Assembly: GCF_000789235.1 (NCBI RefSeq)
Contig: NZ_KN525716.1
Span: 124,001-188,000, forward strand
DNA length: 64,000 nt
Origin: Wocania ichthyoenteri Th78
Lineage (GTDB): Bacteria > Bacteroidota > Bacteroidia > Flavobacteriales > Flavobacteriaceae
Direction of reading: 5' to 3'
This document shows positions 26,733 to 36,615 of this stretch, piece by piece. A program made the position numbers and the translations under genes. Positions within the stretch are counted from its first letter, which is position 1. Every line of letters begins with the position of its first letter. The notes beneath the pieces were generated by a model. The model made no database searches. It worked only from the letters and a program-made list of their open reading frames with translations, and was not told the DNA's origin.

Positions 26733-27218
26733 TTATTTTAAATCTTTTGGAAATAATGTATATACCGTTTTTCCTTTATTTAAATCCGCCCAATTATCTA
26801 TGTCGAATTCAATAATTACTACGCCACAGGTTGGTACATTTTCAATATATTTATCACCATAAGTGTTTACAAAATCTGTTATGGCATGATTATGCCCAAA
26901 AACCATTAACGTATTAATTGATACATCTACTTCTTTAATAGTTTTAATAAGATTCTGCCCTGAAAAATCATATAAATTATGGTTTAAATCCATTAAATAT
27001 TTATCAATATTCAAGTTTAAAATAAATGCGTTTGCTGTAGTTTTTGCACGTACAGCATCACTAGATAGCACTTTATTAATTATTAAATCTCTGTTTTTTA
27101 AGTGATTAGACATCATCTCTACATCATTAACTCCTCTTTCGTTTAATGGTCTTTCATGGTCAATAACATTGTGTTTCCATGAAGATTTTGCATGCCGTAC
27201 CAAAATTAGTTTTTTCAT
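26733..27218 (-). CDS. SixA-like histidine phosphatase
   Basis: A 161-residue member of the histidine phosphatase (RHG) superfamily, SixA type. The catalytic RHAKSSW is at residues 8-14, RPLNERG follows near 24-30, and the second catalytic His is in VFGHNHAITD near 106-115. E. coli SixA acts on phospho-histidine in the nitrogen PTS; activity here may be toward phospho-His proteins or small phosphates. It lies upstream of ppk1 on the same strand (81-bp gap). Several ATCGA-type motifs occupy the DNA just before its start. Confidence 0.85.
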   Translation of the reverse strand: MKKLILVRHAKSSWKHNVIDHERPLNERGVNDVEMMSNHLKNRDLIINKVLSSDAVRAKTTANAFILNLNIDKYLMDLNHNLYDFSGQNLIKTIKEVDVSINTLMVFGHNHAITDFVNTYGDKYIENVPTCGVVIIEFDIDNWADLNKGKTVYTLFPKDLK

Positions 27219-27692
27219 AAATATTCGATTAAATGCGTTTTTTATCGACTAAAAGTTGTTTTTCTCGATTAAAATCAATTTATTTGTTCTTTATTAGAAT
27301 GGTAATGTAATTAAAAAAATAGAATGGAAAAAATTTATAAGCTAACCAGCAAATTTATAAGTAGTTATGTTTTAGCAGCAATCGATAAGTTGATTTATTA
27401 AATCGATAAAAAGATGATAGCTACCTTTTTATCGAATTTATAAGTGATTTAACACTTTTATTTGATAAAGCTGTAACATATACGTTGTTTTGCTTTACCT
27501 ACTATAAAAAATTGAAAATTATGACCCCAAATCTAGTTTCTAGTTATAAAACAGCATTGATTTTCAATGTTTTCCCTCACAGTTTTTCCCTCAAAAACTT
27601 TAACTCTATTCTTTGTTTTTTAGTTATTTACAGTGACTAAAGCACTGAAATAGTGTCTAGTATATTATAGTATAGTTTTAAATTTAATAATT
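27219..27692. promoter_or_regulatory. 474-bp intergenic control region with repeated TTTATCGAT-like motifs
   Basis: This gap separates sixA (minus) from the T9SS adhesin cluster (plus). It holds at least five copies of a TTTATCGA(T/C)T or ATCGATAAA-type word, near 27223, 27243, 27262, 27380, 27402 and 27429. One pair forms an 11-bp perfect inverted repeat (27403-27413 with 27425-27435) with an 11-nt loop. No ORF, tRNA or obvious ncRNA is seen. The same word, also as an inverted repeat, occurs at 41921-41977 upstream of a CAP lipoprotein gene. Confidence 0.4.
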
Positions 27693-28214
27693 ATGAAGAA
27701 TAAATCAGCTTTAACATTTTACACTTTTATATTTGTGTGCTTTACATCTCTTATGTATACAGGACAAGTTTTAGGTCAAGACAATGATATTTTCGAACTT
27801 ACAAATGATGATGAATTGTCTAAAGTAAAAGTGAAAAAATATAAAGAAGACAATAGAGGTAAATTTTATAACCTAGCTCAAAAACTACATACCACAACTT
27901 ATATTAGTAATAATACTATAAATAAAGTGTATGGAGAAGGTGAAATAAAAAAAATAACTTTTGAGGATAGTAAATCGTTTAGCTTATTAAATAATAAAAT
28001 TTACAATGCTGTAGAGTTAATTACTATAACATTAAATAATGTTAGTGATTTAAATAATACGTTAGATTTAACAACAAATAAAAACCTTAGTAGTCTTAAG
28101 TATGTATTTGTAAAATGTAACTTTAAATGCAAAAAACAGCAAATTAAGAAATTTGTTAAAGCTAAATCAAATTCTAAAATAAGAATTTTTTACAAAACTG
28201 AATCCCCATCATAA
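27693..28214 (+). CDS. small secreted protein preceding the T9SS adhesin
   Basis: A 173-residue protein with a signal peptide (about 1-29, ending VLGQDN). The mature part is Asn/Lys-rich, with no Cys until the end and a conserved-looking stretch NNVSDLNNTLDLTTNKNLSSLKYVFVKC that has a leucine-rich-repeat flavour. I do not recognise a family. It starts the plus-strand cluster and is followed after 32 bp by the giant type B cargo gene, so a periplasmic or surface role connected to the adhesin is plausible but inferred. Confidence 0.6.
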   Translation: MKNKSALTFYTFIFVCFTSLMYTGQVLGQDNDIFELTNDDELSKVKVKKYKEDNRGKFYNLAQKLHTTTYISNNTINKVYGEGEIKKITFEDSKSFSLLNNKIYNAVELITITLNNVSDLNNTLDLTTNKNLSSLKYVFVKCNFKCKKQQIKKFVKAKSNSKIRIFYKTESPS

Positions 28215-28246
28215 CAAAGCATAAGGTCAATTTAAAAGATTACGAC

Positions 28247-31200
28247 ATGAGAAAACTATACACTAATAAATCTTTTGCAAATAACAATTCTATTAGATTG
28301 ATGTTTTTTGCAGTTTTATTTCTAACATCCATCTTTAGTAGCTATAGTCAGGTTAGAGTTCCTTTTACTCCTAGAACTTCAAATGATACACCTACAAAAA
28401 CTGTTTATAGTATTAAAGGTGATTTTTCTATGATTGGAAATACAAACCTCACATTAGTTAATTATGGAAATACAACTCCCAATAACAATGACATGGAATA
28501 TGTTGATGTTGATGGGACTGCAGTTCCAGGAAACAATACTCTTAATTCATCTTCTGCTACGATAACATTTTCTACTGAAAATGGAGCAATTCCAGATTGC
28601 TCAAACATTATTTATGCAGGTCTTTATTGGACGGGTAGAGCAGATACCCTTATTGATGATAATGCAGATGGCGATAATGATCCAAATACTTTTCAAGTAA
28701 CTAAAGGAGGAGTAACAAAAAACTTCGATAAACGTAAAGTATCTATAAAAGGCCCACTCTCAGCAAATTATACAGAAATTACTGCTGCGTCTTCGGGTAT
28801 AGCTGCTGACCCAATAAACATTGCATATCCAACTAACACTAATCAACGTAATATGTATGCTGGTTATGCAGAGGTTACAGATTATGTTAAAACTAATGGA
28901 GTTGGTGAATACTTTGTTGCAGATATGGCCTTAAGAGAAGGAAATCCAGATGGCACGGGTTATTATGGTGGTTGGGGTATGGTAATAGTTTACGAAAACT
29001 CTAAAATGAATTGGAGAGATATTACTGTTTTTGATGGTCATGCTTATGTTACCAATGTAGTATCTAGTCATAATATTGATATCTCAGGATTTAATGCAGT
29101 ACCTAGTGGAGATGTCAACGTTAAGCTTGGTTTAATGGCTGGTGAAGGCGATGTACAATATACTGGAGACTTTATTGAAATGGTAATACCAGACGGTGAT
29201 GATGATACTACTGAACCAATTGATTTTTCAACATTAAACAATAATAGTTATCAACGACTATCACATAATAATAATACAACAGGAAACTTTTTTAATTCTA
29301 CTATTGATACAGGAGGAAATCTTCGTAGTCCTAATTTACAGAATAATACAGGCTTAGATATTGTTATGTTCAATATAGATAACACTGGAAATGTTTTGAT
29401 ACCTAATAATAAAACCTATACTAGATTTAGATACGGATCAGTTCAAGATACTTACATTATTTTCAATTTAACTTTTTCTGTAAATGCATATGTTCCTGAA
29501 CCAGAAGGCATATTAAATATAACTTCAGTTAACGGAAATACTCCTAATCCACCAGATATACTAGAACCTGGTCAATACTCAGAATATACCTTAGAAATAA
29601 AAAACACAGGTACTGAAGCTACAGATAATACTATAATTACTATACCTCTCCCAGATAGTGTAAATCCAAGTAATTTAAATATAATTACTAATACTTATCC
29701 TCCATTTTCAACAACAAATGTTCCAGTGTATACTACTGGTTCTGGGTTTGGTTCAAATGGTTCTATTGTTTGGGATTTAGGAACATTGCCTGTTCCAACA
29801 GATCCTAATACTGTATTAGCAGATATTAGTTTTAGATTGACAGTAACCACAGACTGTACTATGTTAACCGCTCCTTCTTTTAGCCCTGAAGTTTCATTAG
29901 ATGGAACTATTGTTGGTACAGGAGCAATATCTAATGTTCCCTTTAGTTTTCCATTAATTCAAGGATACCAAACAACAGGTTTATGTACTGGAGAACCAAT
30001 TCCTACACCAATTATAATTAGTATAGACTATTTAGATTATATAAATGAACCACCTACAGCCAGTAATCCAGCTCCTATTAATATAGAATGTGGTGACACT
30101 GTGCCTCCAGCAGATATATTAGTGGTAACTGACGAAGCTGATAATTCGGGTATTACTCCTATTGTGGCATTTGTTTCAGATGTTTCTGATGGTGGTGCAA
30201 ATCCTGAAATCATTACCAGAACATATAGTGTGACTGATGATTGTGGAAATTCTATTAATGTGACACAAACAATCACTATAAGTGATACAACTATACCAAC
30301 CATTACATGCCCTACTGATGTGGCTGTTAATGTTGATCCTGGAACTTGTGAAGCTTCTAGTGTTAACTTAGGAACGCCAACTACAGACGATAACTGCTCG
30401 GTAGATACCGTAACTAATGATGCACCAGCAACATTCCCATTAGGGGATACAACCGTAACTTGGACGGTAACTGATGATTCTGGTAACACCGCTACCTGTA
30501 CACAAACAGTAACGGTAACTGATAATATTGACCCAACCATTACATGCCCTACTGATCTGGCTGTTAATGTTGATCCTGGAACTTGTGAAGCTTCTAGTGT
30601 TAACTTAGGAACGCCAACTACAGACGATAACTGTTCGGTAGATACCGTAACTAATGATGCGCCAGCAACATTCCCATTAGGGGATACAACCGTAACTTGG
30701 ACGGTAACTGATGATTCTGGTAACACCGCTACCTGTACACAAACAGTAACGGTAACTGATGATATTGACCCAACCATTACATGCCCTACTGATGTGGCTG
30801 TTAATGTTGATCCTGGAACTTGTGAAGCTTCTAGTGTTAACTTAGGAACGCCAACTACAGACGATAACTGTTCGGTAGATACCGTAACTAATGATGCGCC
30901 AGCAACATTCCCATTAGGGGATACAACCGTAACTTGGACGGTAACTGATACTGCTGGTAACACCGCTACCTGTACACAAACAGTAACGGTAACTGATGAT
31001 ATTGACCCAACCATTACATGCCCTACTGATGTGGCTGTTAATGTTGATCCTGGAACTTGTGAAGCTTCTAGTGTTAACTTAGGAACGCCAACTACAGACG
31101 ATAACTGTTCGGTAGATACCGTAACTAATGATGCGCCAGCAACATTCCCATTAGGGGATACAACCGTAACTTGGACGGTAACTGATACTGCTGGTAACAC

Positions 31201-34200
31201 CGCTACCTGTACACAAACAGTAACGGTAACTGATGATATTGACCCGACCATTACATGCCCTACTGATGTATCAGTAAATGTAAATGCTGCATCTTGTGAT
31301 TCTACTACTGTGGTTTTAGGGACTCCAACTACAGACGATAACTGTTCGGTAGATACCGTAACTAATGATGCACCAGCATCATATCCACTAGGTGATACTA
31401 TTGTAACTTGGACGGTAACTGATGGTTCTGGTAATACGGCTACTTGTCAACAAACGGTAACAGTAGTTGATAATGAAGATCCATCTATCACATGTCCTGC
31501 TGATGTAGCAGTAACTGTGGATGCTGGTTTATGTACTGCAAGCGGAGTAGTATTAGGTACACCTACAACTTCTGATTGTGCTGTTTCAACTGTCAGCAAC
31601 GATGCGCCAGCAACATTCCCACTAGGGGATACTATTGTAACTTGGACGGTAACTGATGATTCTGGTAACACCGCTACCTGTACACAAACAGTAACGGTAA
31701 CTGATGATATTGACCCGACCATTACATGCCCTACTGATGTGGCTGTTAATGTTGATCCTGGAACTTGTGAAGCTTCTAGTGTTAACTTAGGAACGCCAAC
31801 TACAGATGATAACTGTTCGGTAGATACCGTAACTAATGATGCGCCAGCAACATTCCCACTAGGGGATACAACCGTAACTTGGACGGTAACTGATACTGCT
31901 GGTAACACCGCTACCTGTACACAAACAGTAACGGTAACTGATAATATTGACCCGACCATTACATGCCCTACTGATGTATCAGTAAATGTAAATGCTGCAT
32001 CTTGTGATTCTACTACTGTGGTTTTAGGGACTCCAACTACAGACGATAACTGTTCGGTAGATACCGTAACTAATGATGCACCAGCATCATATCCACTAGG
32101 TGATACTATTGTAACTTGGACGGTAACTGATGGTTCTGGTAATACGGCTACTTGTCAACAAACGGTAACAGTAGTTGATAATGAAGATCCATCTATCACA
32201 TGTCCTGCTGATGTAGCAGTAACTGTGGATGCTGGTTTATGTACTGCAAGCGGAGTAGTATTAGGTACACCTACAACTTCTGATTGTGCTGTTTCAACTG
32301 TCAGCAACGATGCGCCAGCAACATTCCCACTAGGGGATACTATTGTAACTTGGACGGTAACTGATGATTCTGGTAACACCGCTACCTGTACACAAACAGT
32401 AACGGTAACTGATGATATTGACCCGACCATTACATGCCCTACTGATGTGGCTGTTAATGTTGATCCTGGAACTTGTGAAGTTTCTAGTGTTAACTTAGGA
32501 ACGCCAACTACAGATGATAACTGTTCGGTAGATACCGTAACTAATGATGCGCCAGCAACATTCCCACTAGGGGATACTATTGTAACTTGGACGGTAACTG
32601 ATGATTCTGGTAACACCGCTACCTGTACACAAACAGTAACGGTAACTGATGATATTGACCCAACCATTACATGCCCTACTGATCTGGCTGTTAATGTTGA
32701 TCCTGGAACTTGTGAAGCTTCTAGTGTTAACTTAGGAACGCCAACTACAGACGATAACTGTTCGGTAGATACCGTAACTAATGATGCGCCAGCAACATTC
32801 CCATTAGGGGATACAACCGTAACTTGGACGGTAACTGATACTGCTGGTAACACCGCTACCTGTACACAAACAGTAACGGTAACTGATAATATTGACCCGA
32901 CCATTACATGCCCTACTGATGTATCAGTAAATGTAAATGCTGCATCTTGTGATTCTACTACTGTGGTTTTAGGGACTCCAACTACAGACGATAACTGTTC
33001 GGTAGATACCGTAACTAATGATGCACCAGCATCATATCCACTAGGTGATACTATTGTAACTTGGACGGTAACTGATGGTTCTGGTAATACGGCTACTTGT
33101 CAACAAACGGTAACAGTAGTTGATAATGAAGATCCATCTATCACATGTCCTGCTGATGTAGCAGTAACTGTGGATGCTGGTTTATGTACTGCAAGCGGAG
33201 TAGTATTAGGTACACCTACAACTTCTGATTGTGCTGTTTCAACTGTCAGCAACGATGCGCCAGCAACATTCCCACTAGGGGATACTATTGTAACTTGGAC
33301 GGTAACTGATGATTCTGGTAACACCGCTACCTGTACACAAACAGTAACGGTAACTGATGATATTGACCCGACCATTACATGCCCTACTGATGTGGCTGTT
33401 AATGTTGATCCTGGAACTTGTGAAGTTTCTAGTGTTAACTTAGGAACGCCAACTACAGATGATAACTGTTCGGTAGATACCGTAACTAATGATGCGCCAG
33501 CAACATTCCCACTAGGGGATACTATTGTAACTTGGACGGTAACTGATGATTCTGGTAACACCGCTACCTGTACACAAACAGTAACGGTAACTGATGATAT
33601 TGACCCAACCATTACATGCCCTACTGATGTGGCTGTTAATGTTGATCCTGGAACTTGTGAAGCTTCTAGTGTTAACTTAGGAACGCCAACTACAGACGAT
33701 AACTGTTCGGTAGATACCGTAACTAATGATGCGCCAGCAACATTCCCATTAGGGGATACTATTGTAACTTGGACGGTAACTGATGATTCTGGTAACACCG
33801 CTACCTGTACACAAACAGTAACGGTAACTGATGATATTGACCCAACCATTACATGCCCTACTGATGTGGCTGTTAATGTTGATCCTGGAACTTGTGAAGC
33901 TTCTAGTGTTAACTTAGGGACGCCAACTACAGACGATAACTGTTCGGTAGATACCGTAACTAATGATGCGCCAGCAACATTCCCATTAGGGGATACAACC
34001 GTAACTTGGACGGTAACTGATGATTCTGGTAACACCGCTACCTGCACACAAACAGTAACGGTAACTGATGATGCGGATCCAACCCTTACTTGTCCTATAG
34101 ATGTGATTGTAAATGTTGATACTGGATTATGTACTGCTTCAAATGTTGATTTAGGGACTCCAAGTGCTTCAGATTGTACTTCAGTAACTATAGCAAACGA

Positions 34201-35656
34201 TGCTCCAACAATATTCCCACAAGGAGATACAGTAGTAACATGGACTATTACTGATGAAGCTGGAAATAGTGTAACGTGCACACAAGTTGTAACAGTATTG
34301 GATAACATTAATCCAACTTTTGTTGAAACATTACCTGCTGATACAACTGTTGAATGTAGTGACATTCCAAATGCTGAAACTCTTACAGCTACTGATAATT
34401 GTGGTACTGCTGTTGTTACTTTTGGAGAAGAAAGAATAGATGGCTCATGTGTTTCAAACTACACATTAGTACGTACTTGGACAGCAACTGATGTCAGTGG
34501 ACTTACAACCATTCATTCGCAAAACATAAACGTTCAAGATACAACCAGACCTAAATTTGAAGGCACATTGCCAGGAGACATAACTGTGGAATGCGATGCA
34601 GTTCCTAATGCTACTACATTAACAGCAACAGATAATTGTAGTAATGCTACTGTATCAGTAAGTGATGTAATTATAAACGGAAACTGTGCTAATAACTATG
34701 TAATTGAACGTACTTGGATAGCTACTGATGAATGTGGACTTATAGCTTCGCATACACAAACAATAACTGTTCAAGACACAACTGCTCCAGCACCAACAAC
34801 AACTTTTGATGAAACATTAGATGTAAGTTGTGCTGATGTTCCTGATGCTCCAGAGTTAGAGTTTTCTGACAACTGTTCTGGTAACGCAGGCATAACTGTT
34901 GTTTTTGAAGAAACTAATTCTTTTGATGAGAATGTATTAGTAGATTATCAAATCATTAGAACTTGGACAGTAACTGATGAGTGTGCTAATCAAGAAGTAT
35001 ATACACAAACACTAAATGTATCTCTTGATGAAATAATCACAGATGTAATTGCACCAGACGCTTGTTACGATGATGGTATTATCGATTTATATACTACATT
35101 AGGCGATGTTAATACTAATGGTTCATGGGAATTACTTGAAGGTGACCCAACAGCAACACTTACAGATAACATCTTTAACCCTACAGTACTTGAGCTAAGT
35201 GAAGATTTTCTTCCAGGAAGTGATGGAATAGAATATAAATTTAGATATACGACTACTGAAGGCGGATGTATCAGTATTTATGAAGTAACAATGAACATAC
35301 ATGCCGATTGTGTTGTGTTACCTTGTGGTGAGAACGATATTACAATTTCGAAAGCAATAACACCAAACGGTGATGGCTTTAATGAAACCTTTGATATTGA
35401 AGGTATTGATTTATGTGGATTCACAGCTAACGTAAAAATATTTAACCGTTGGGGCGCTTTAGTTTACAGCTCAAATAATTATACATTAGGTAGTATTAAA
35501 ACTTCTGGATCTCAAGGAGATTGGAATGGATCTTCTCCTAAATCATCTGTTGGAAACAACGGTAAATTACCTAACGGAACATATTATTATATCATTAACC
35601 TTGAAAATAGTGGATTGAAACCATTAACTGGTCCAATTTACGTAGGAACCAAATAA
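28247..35656 (+). CDS. giant HYR-repeat surface adhesin, T9SS type B sorting domain
   Basis: A 2469-residue secreted protein. Signal peptide about 1-35 (ending SSYSQ). Residues about 45-400 form an N-terminal globular domain (ADVTDYVKTNG-like segments, possible DUF3344 type). About 420-535 is a DUF11-like domain (LEPGQYSEYTLEIKNTGTEA), and 600-683 a first Ig-like module. Residues 684-2022 are 17 HYR modules of 78-79 residues, each with TITCPTD at the start and NTATCTQTVTV at the end and conserved cysteines. Three more diverged Ig-like modules follow. The C-terminus (about 2380-2469: ITPNGDGFNE, IFNRWG, LPNGTYYY) is the gliding-motility-associated type B T9SS sorting domain. A PorP/SprF gene lies 11 bp downstream, the usual partner of type B cargo. 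Confidence 0.92.
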   Translation: MRKLYTNKSFANNNSIRLMFFAVLFLTSIFSSYSQVRVPFTPRTSNDTPTKTVYSIKGDFSMIGNTNLTLVNYGNTTPNNNDMEYVDVDGTAVPGNNTLNSSSATITFSTENGAIPDCSNIIYAGLYWTGRADTLIDDNADGDNDPNTFQVTKGGVTKNFDKRKVSIKGPLSANYTEITAASSGIAADPINIAYPTNTNQRNMYAGYAEVTDYVKTNGVGEYFVADMALREGNPDGTGYYGGWGMVIVYENSKMNWRDITVFDGHAYVTNVVSSHNIDISGFNAVPSGDVNVKLGLMAGEGDVQYTGDFIEMVIPDGDDDTTEPIDFSTLNNNSYQRLSHNNNTTGNFFNSTIDTGGNLRSPNLQNNTGLDIVMFNIDNTGNVLIPNNKTYTRFRYGSVQDTYIIFNLTFSVNAYVPEPEGILNITSVNGNTPNPPDILEPGQYSEYTLEIKNTGTEATDNTIITIPLPDSVNPSNLNIITNTYPPFSTTNVPVYTTGSGFGSNGSIVWDLGTLPVPTDPNTVLADISFRLTVTTDCTMLTAPSFSPEVSLDGTIVGTGAISNVPFSFPLIQGYQTTGLCTGEPIPTPIIISIDYLDYINEPPTASNPAPINIECGDTVPPADILVVTDEADNSGITPIVAFVSDVSDGGANPEIITRTYSVTDDCGNSINVTQTITISDTTIPTITCPTDVAVNVDPGTCEASSVNLGTPTTDDNCSVDTVTNDAPATFPLGDTTVTWTVTDDSGNTATCTQTVTVTDNIDPTITCPTDLAVNVDPGTCEASSVNLGTPTTDDNCSVDTVTNDAPATFPLGDTTVTWTVTDDSGNTATCTQTVTVTDDIDPTITCPTDVAVNVDPGTCEASSVNLGTPTTDDNCSVDTVTNDAPATFPLGDTTVTWTVTDTAGNTATCTQTVTVTDDIDPTITCPTDVAVNVDPGTCEASSVNLGTPTTDDNCSVDTVTNDAPATFPLGDTTVTWTVTDTAGNTATCTQTVTVTDDIDPTITCPTDVSVNVNAASCDSTTVVLGTPTTDDNCSVDTVTNDAPASYPLGDTIVTWTVTDGSGNTATCQQTVTVVDNEDPSITCPADVAVTVDAGLCTASGVVLGTPTTSDCAVSTVSNDAPATFPLGDTIVTWTVTDDSGNTATCTQTVTVTDDIDPTITCPTDVAVNVDPGTCEASSVNLGTPTTDDNCSVDTVTNDAPATFPLGDTTVTWTVTDTAGNTATCTQTVTVTDNIDPTITCPTDVSVNVNAASCDSTTVVLGTPTTDDNCSVDTVTNDAPASYPLGDTIVTWTVTDGSGNTATCQQTVTVVDNEDPSITCPADVAVTVDAGLCTASGVVLGTPTTSDCAVSTVSNDAPATFPLGDTIVTWTVTDDSGNTATCTQTVTVTDDIDPTITCPTDVAVNVDPGTCEVSSVNLGTPTTDDNCSVDTVTNDAPATFPLGDTIVTWTVTDDSGNTATCTQTVTVTDDIDPTITCPTDLAVNVDPGTCEASSVNLGTPTTDDNCSVDTVTNDAPATFPLGDTTVTWTVTDTAGNTATCTQTVTVTDNIDPTITCPTDVSVNVNAASCDSTTVVLGTPTTDDNCSVDTVTNDAPASYPLGDTIVTWTVTDGSGNTATCQQTVTVVDNEDPSITCPADVAVTVDAGLCTASGVVLGTPTTSDCAVSTVSNDAPATFPLGDTIVTWTVTDDSGNTATCTQTVTVTDDIDPTITCPTDVAVNVDPGTCEVSSVNLGTPTTDDNCSVDTVTNDAPATFPLGDTIVTWTVTDDSGNTATCTQTVTVTDDIDPTITCPTDVAVNVDPGTCEASSVNLGTPTTDDNCSVDTVTNDAPATFPLGDTIVTWTVTDDSGNTATCTQTVTVTDDIDPTITCPTDVAVNVDPGTCEASSVNLGTPTTDDNCSVDTVTNDAPATFPLGDTTVTWTVTDDSGNTATCTQTVTVTDDADPTLTCPIDVIVNVDTGLCTASNVDLGTPSASDCTSVTIANDAPTIFPQGDTVVTWTITDEAGNSVTCTQVVTVLDNINPTFVETLPADTTVECSDIPNAETLTATDNCGTAVVTFGEERIDGSCVSNYTLVRTWTATDVSGLTTIHSQNINVQDTTRPKFEGTLPGDITVECDAVPNATTLTATDNCSNATVSVSDVIINGNCANNYVIERTWIATDECGLIASHTQTITVQDTTAPAPTTTFDETLDVSCADVPDAPELEFSDNCSGNAGITVVFEETNSFDENVLVDYQIIRTWTVTDECANQEVYTQTLNVSLDEIITDVIAPDACYDDGIIDLYTTLGDVNTNGSWELLEGDPTATLTDNIFNPTVLELSEDFLPGSDGIEYKFRYTTTEGGCISIYEVTMNIHADCVVLPCGENDITISKAITPNGDGFNETFDIEGIDLCGFTANVKIFNRWGALVYSSNNYTLGSIKTSGSQGDWNGSSPKSSVGNNGKLPNGTYYYIINLENSGLKPLTGPIYVGTK
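30296..34312 (+). repeat. tandem array of 17 HYR-coding units (237/234 bp)
   Basis: Units begin at 30296, 30533, 30770, 31007, 31244, 31481, 31715, 31952, 32189, 32423, 32660, 32897, 33134, 33368, 33605, 33842 and 34079. Thirteen are 237 bp and four (the sixth, ninth, thirteenth and last) are 234 bp, always keeping frame. Unit types follow A A A A B C A, B C A A, B C A A A, D. B has VSVNVNAASC and C has PADVAVTVDAGLC. The B-C block occurs three times (31244, 31952, 32897) and looks identical by eye. A 945-bp B-C-A-A superunit is directly repeated at 31952 and 32897, pointing to recent segmental duplication. Confidence 0.95.
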
Positions 35657-35667
35657 AACCTTAACCT

Positions 35668-36597
35668 ATGAAACTTATTAAACATAACATAATCGCTATC
35701 GCATTATTTAGCTGTACGATTGGAGTTGCGCAACAATTACCGCAATTCACTCAGTATATGTTCAATACAATCTCCGTAAATCCTGCTTATGCAGGTAGTA
35801 GAGAAGCTTTAAGCGTTGTTGGATTACACAGAAGCCAATGGGTTGGTTTTAAAGGAGGACCAATTACCCAAACACTTTCTATTCATACACCTCTTAGAAA
35901 TGATAGAATTGGTTTAGGTTTATCATTTATAGAAGATGATTTAGGCCCTCAAAACTTTACCTATGTATATGGAGATTTTTCATATACCATTCCAACAGGT
36001 TCTGATGGTAAATTAGCCTTTGGTTTAAAAGCTGGTTTTACACAATTTAGTTTCGATACAGACTTTCGTAACGATCCAGGTAATGTAAACGATCCTTTAA
36101 TTTTTGGTACAGAAGATAGATGGACACCAAATATTGGTGCTGGTGTTTTTTGGCATTCTAATAGATGGTATGTTGGTTTATCCGCTCCAAGAATATTAAC
36201 TAACGATTTTGCTAATAAACAAAATGACTTTAAAGCCTTAGAGCGTATCAGTTATTACTTTACAGGTGGTGTTGTAGTCGATTTAAGTGAAAACATAAAA
36301 CTTAAACCTGCAGTATTATTAAAAGCTACTAACGGCGCGCCTATGTCTTACGATTTTACTGGAAGTTTCTTGTTTAACGAGAAATTTTGGTTAGGTGGCT
36401 CTTACAGACTTAATAGAGAAACAGCAGCCATTGGTGGTTTTGCAGATTTTCAAGTCTCAAGACAATTACGTATCGGTTATGCATACGAAAAACCTATTTC
36501 AGATATTGCTAGATATACCACTGGTACTCACGAGATATTATTAATTTACGAATTCAAATTCTTAAGTTCTAAATTAAAATCACCAAGATATTTCTAA
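35668..36597 (+). CDS. PorP/SprF family T9SS outer-membrane protein
   Basis: A 309-residue protein with a signal peptide (about 1-21, ending GVAQQ) and the PorP/SprF opening QLPQFTQYMFNTISVNPAYAG (split here: about 23-43), followed by a predicted beta-barrel with repeated GLGLSF/GAGVFW-type strands. SprF-like proteins are needed for export or anchoring of specific type B cargo such as SprB. Here the gene sits 11 bp after the giant type B adhesin and 18 bp before an OmpA-family gene, so it is almost certainly the dedicated partner of that adhesin. Confidence 0.92.
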   Translation: MKLIKHNIIAIALFSCTIGVAQQLPQFTQYMFNTISVNPAYAGSREALSVVGLHRSQWVGFKGGPITQTLSIHTPLRNDRIGLGLSFIEDDLGPQNFTYVYGDFSYTIPTGSDGKLAFGLKAGFTQFSFDTDFRNDPGNVNDPLIFGTEDRWTPNIGAGVFWHSNRWYVGLSAPRILTNDFANKQNDFKALERISYYFTGGVVVDLSENIKLKPAVLLKATNGAPMSYDFTGSFLFNEKFWLGGSYRLNRETAAIGGFADFQVSRQLRIGYAYEKPISDIARYTTGTHEILLIYEFKFLSSKLKSPRYF

Positions 36598-36615
36598 TAA
36601 GAAATTTTTGAATAA

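Noticed and set aside
30037-34365. Four long minus-strand ORFs (170-421 codons) opposite the HYR array
   Set aside because: They are shadows of the tandem repeat: the antisense frame of each 237-bp unit happens to lack stops, so it stays open as the units repeat. The plus strand has the clear signal peptide, domains and sorting signal.
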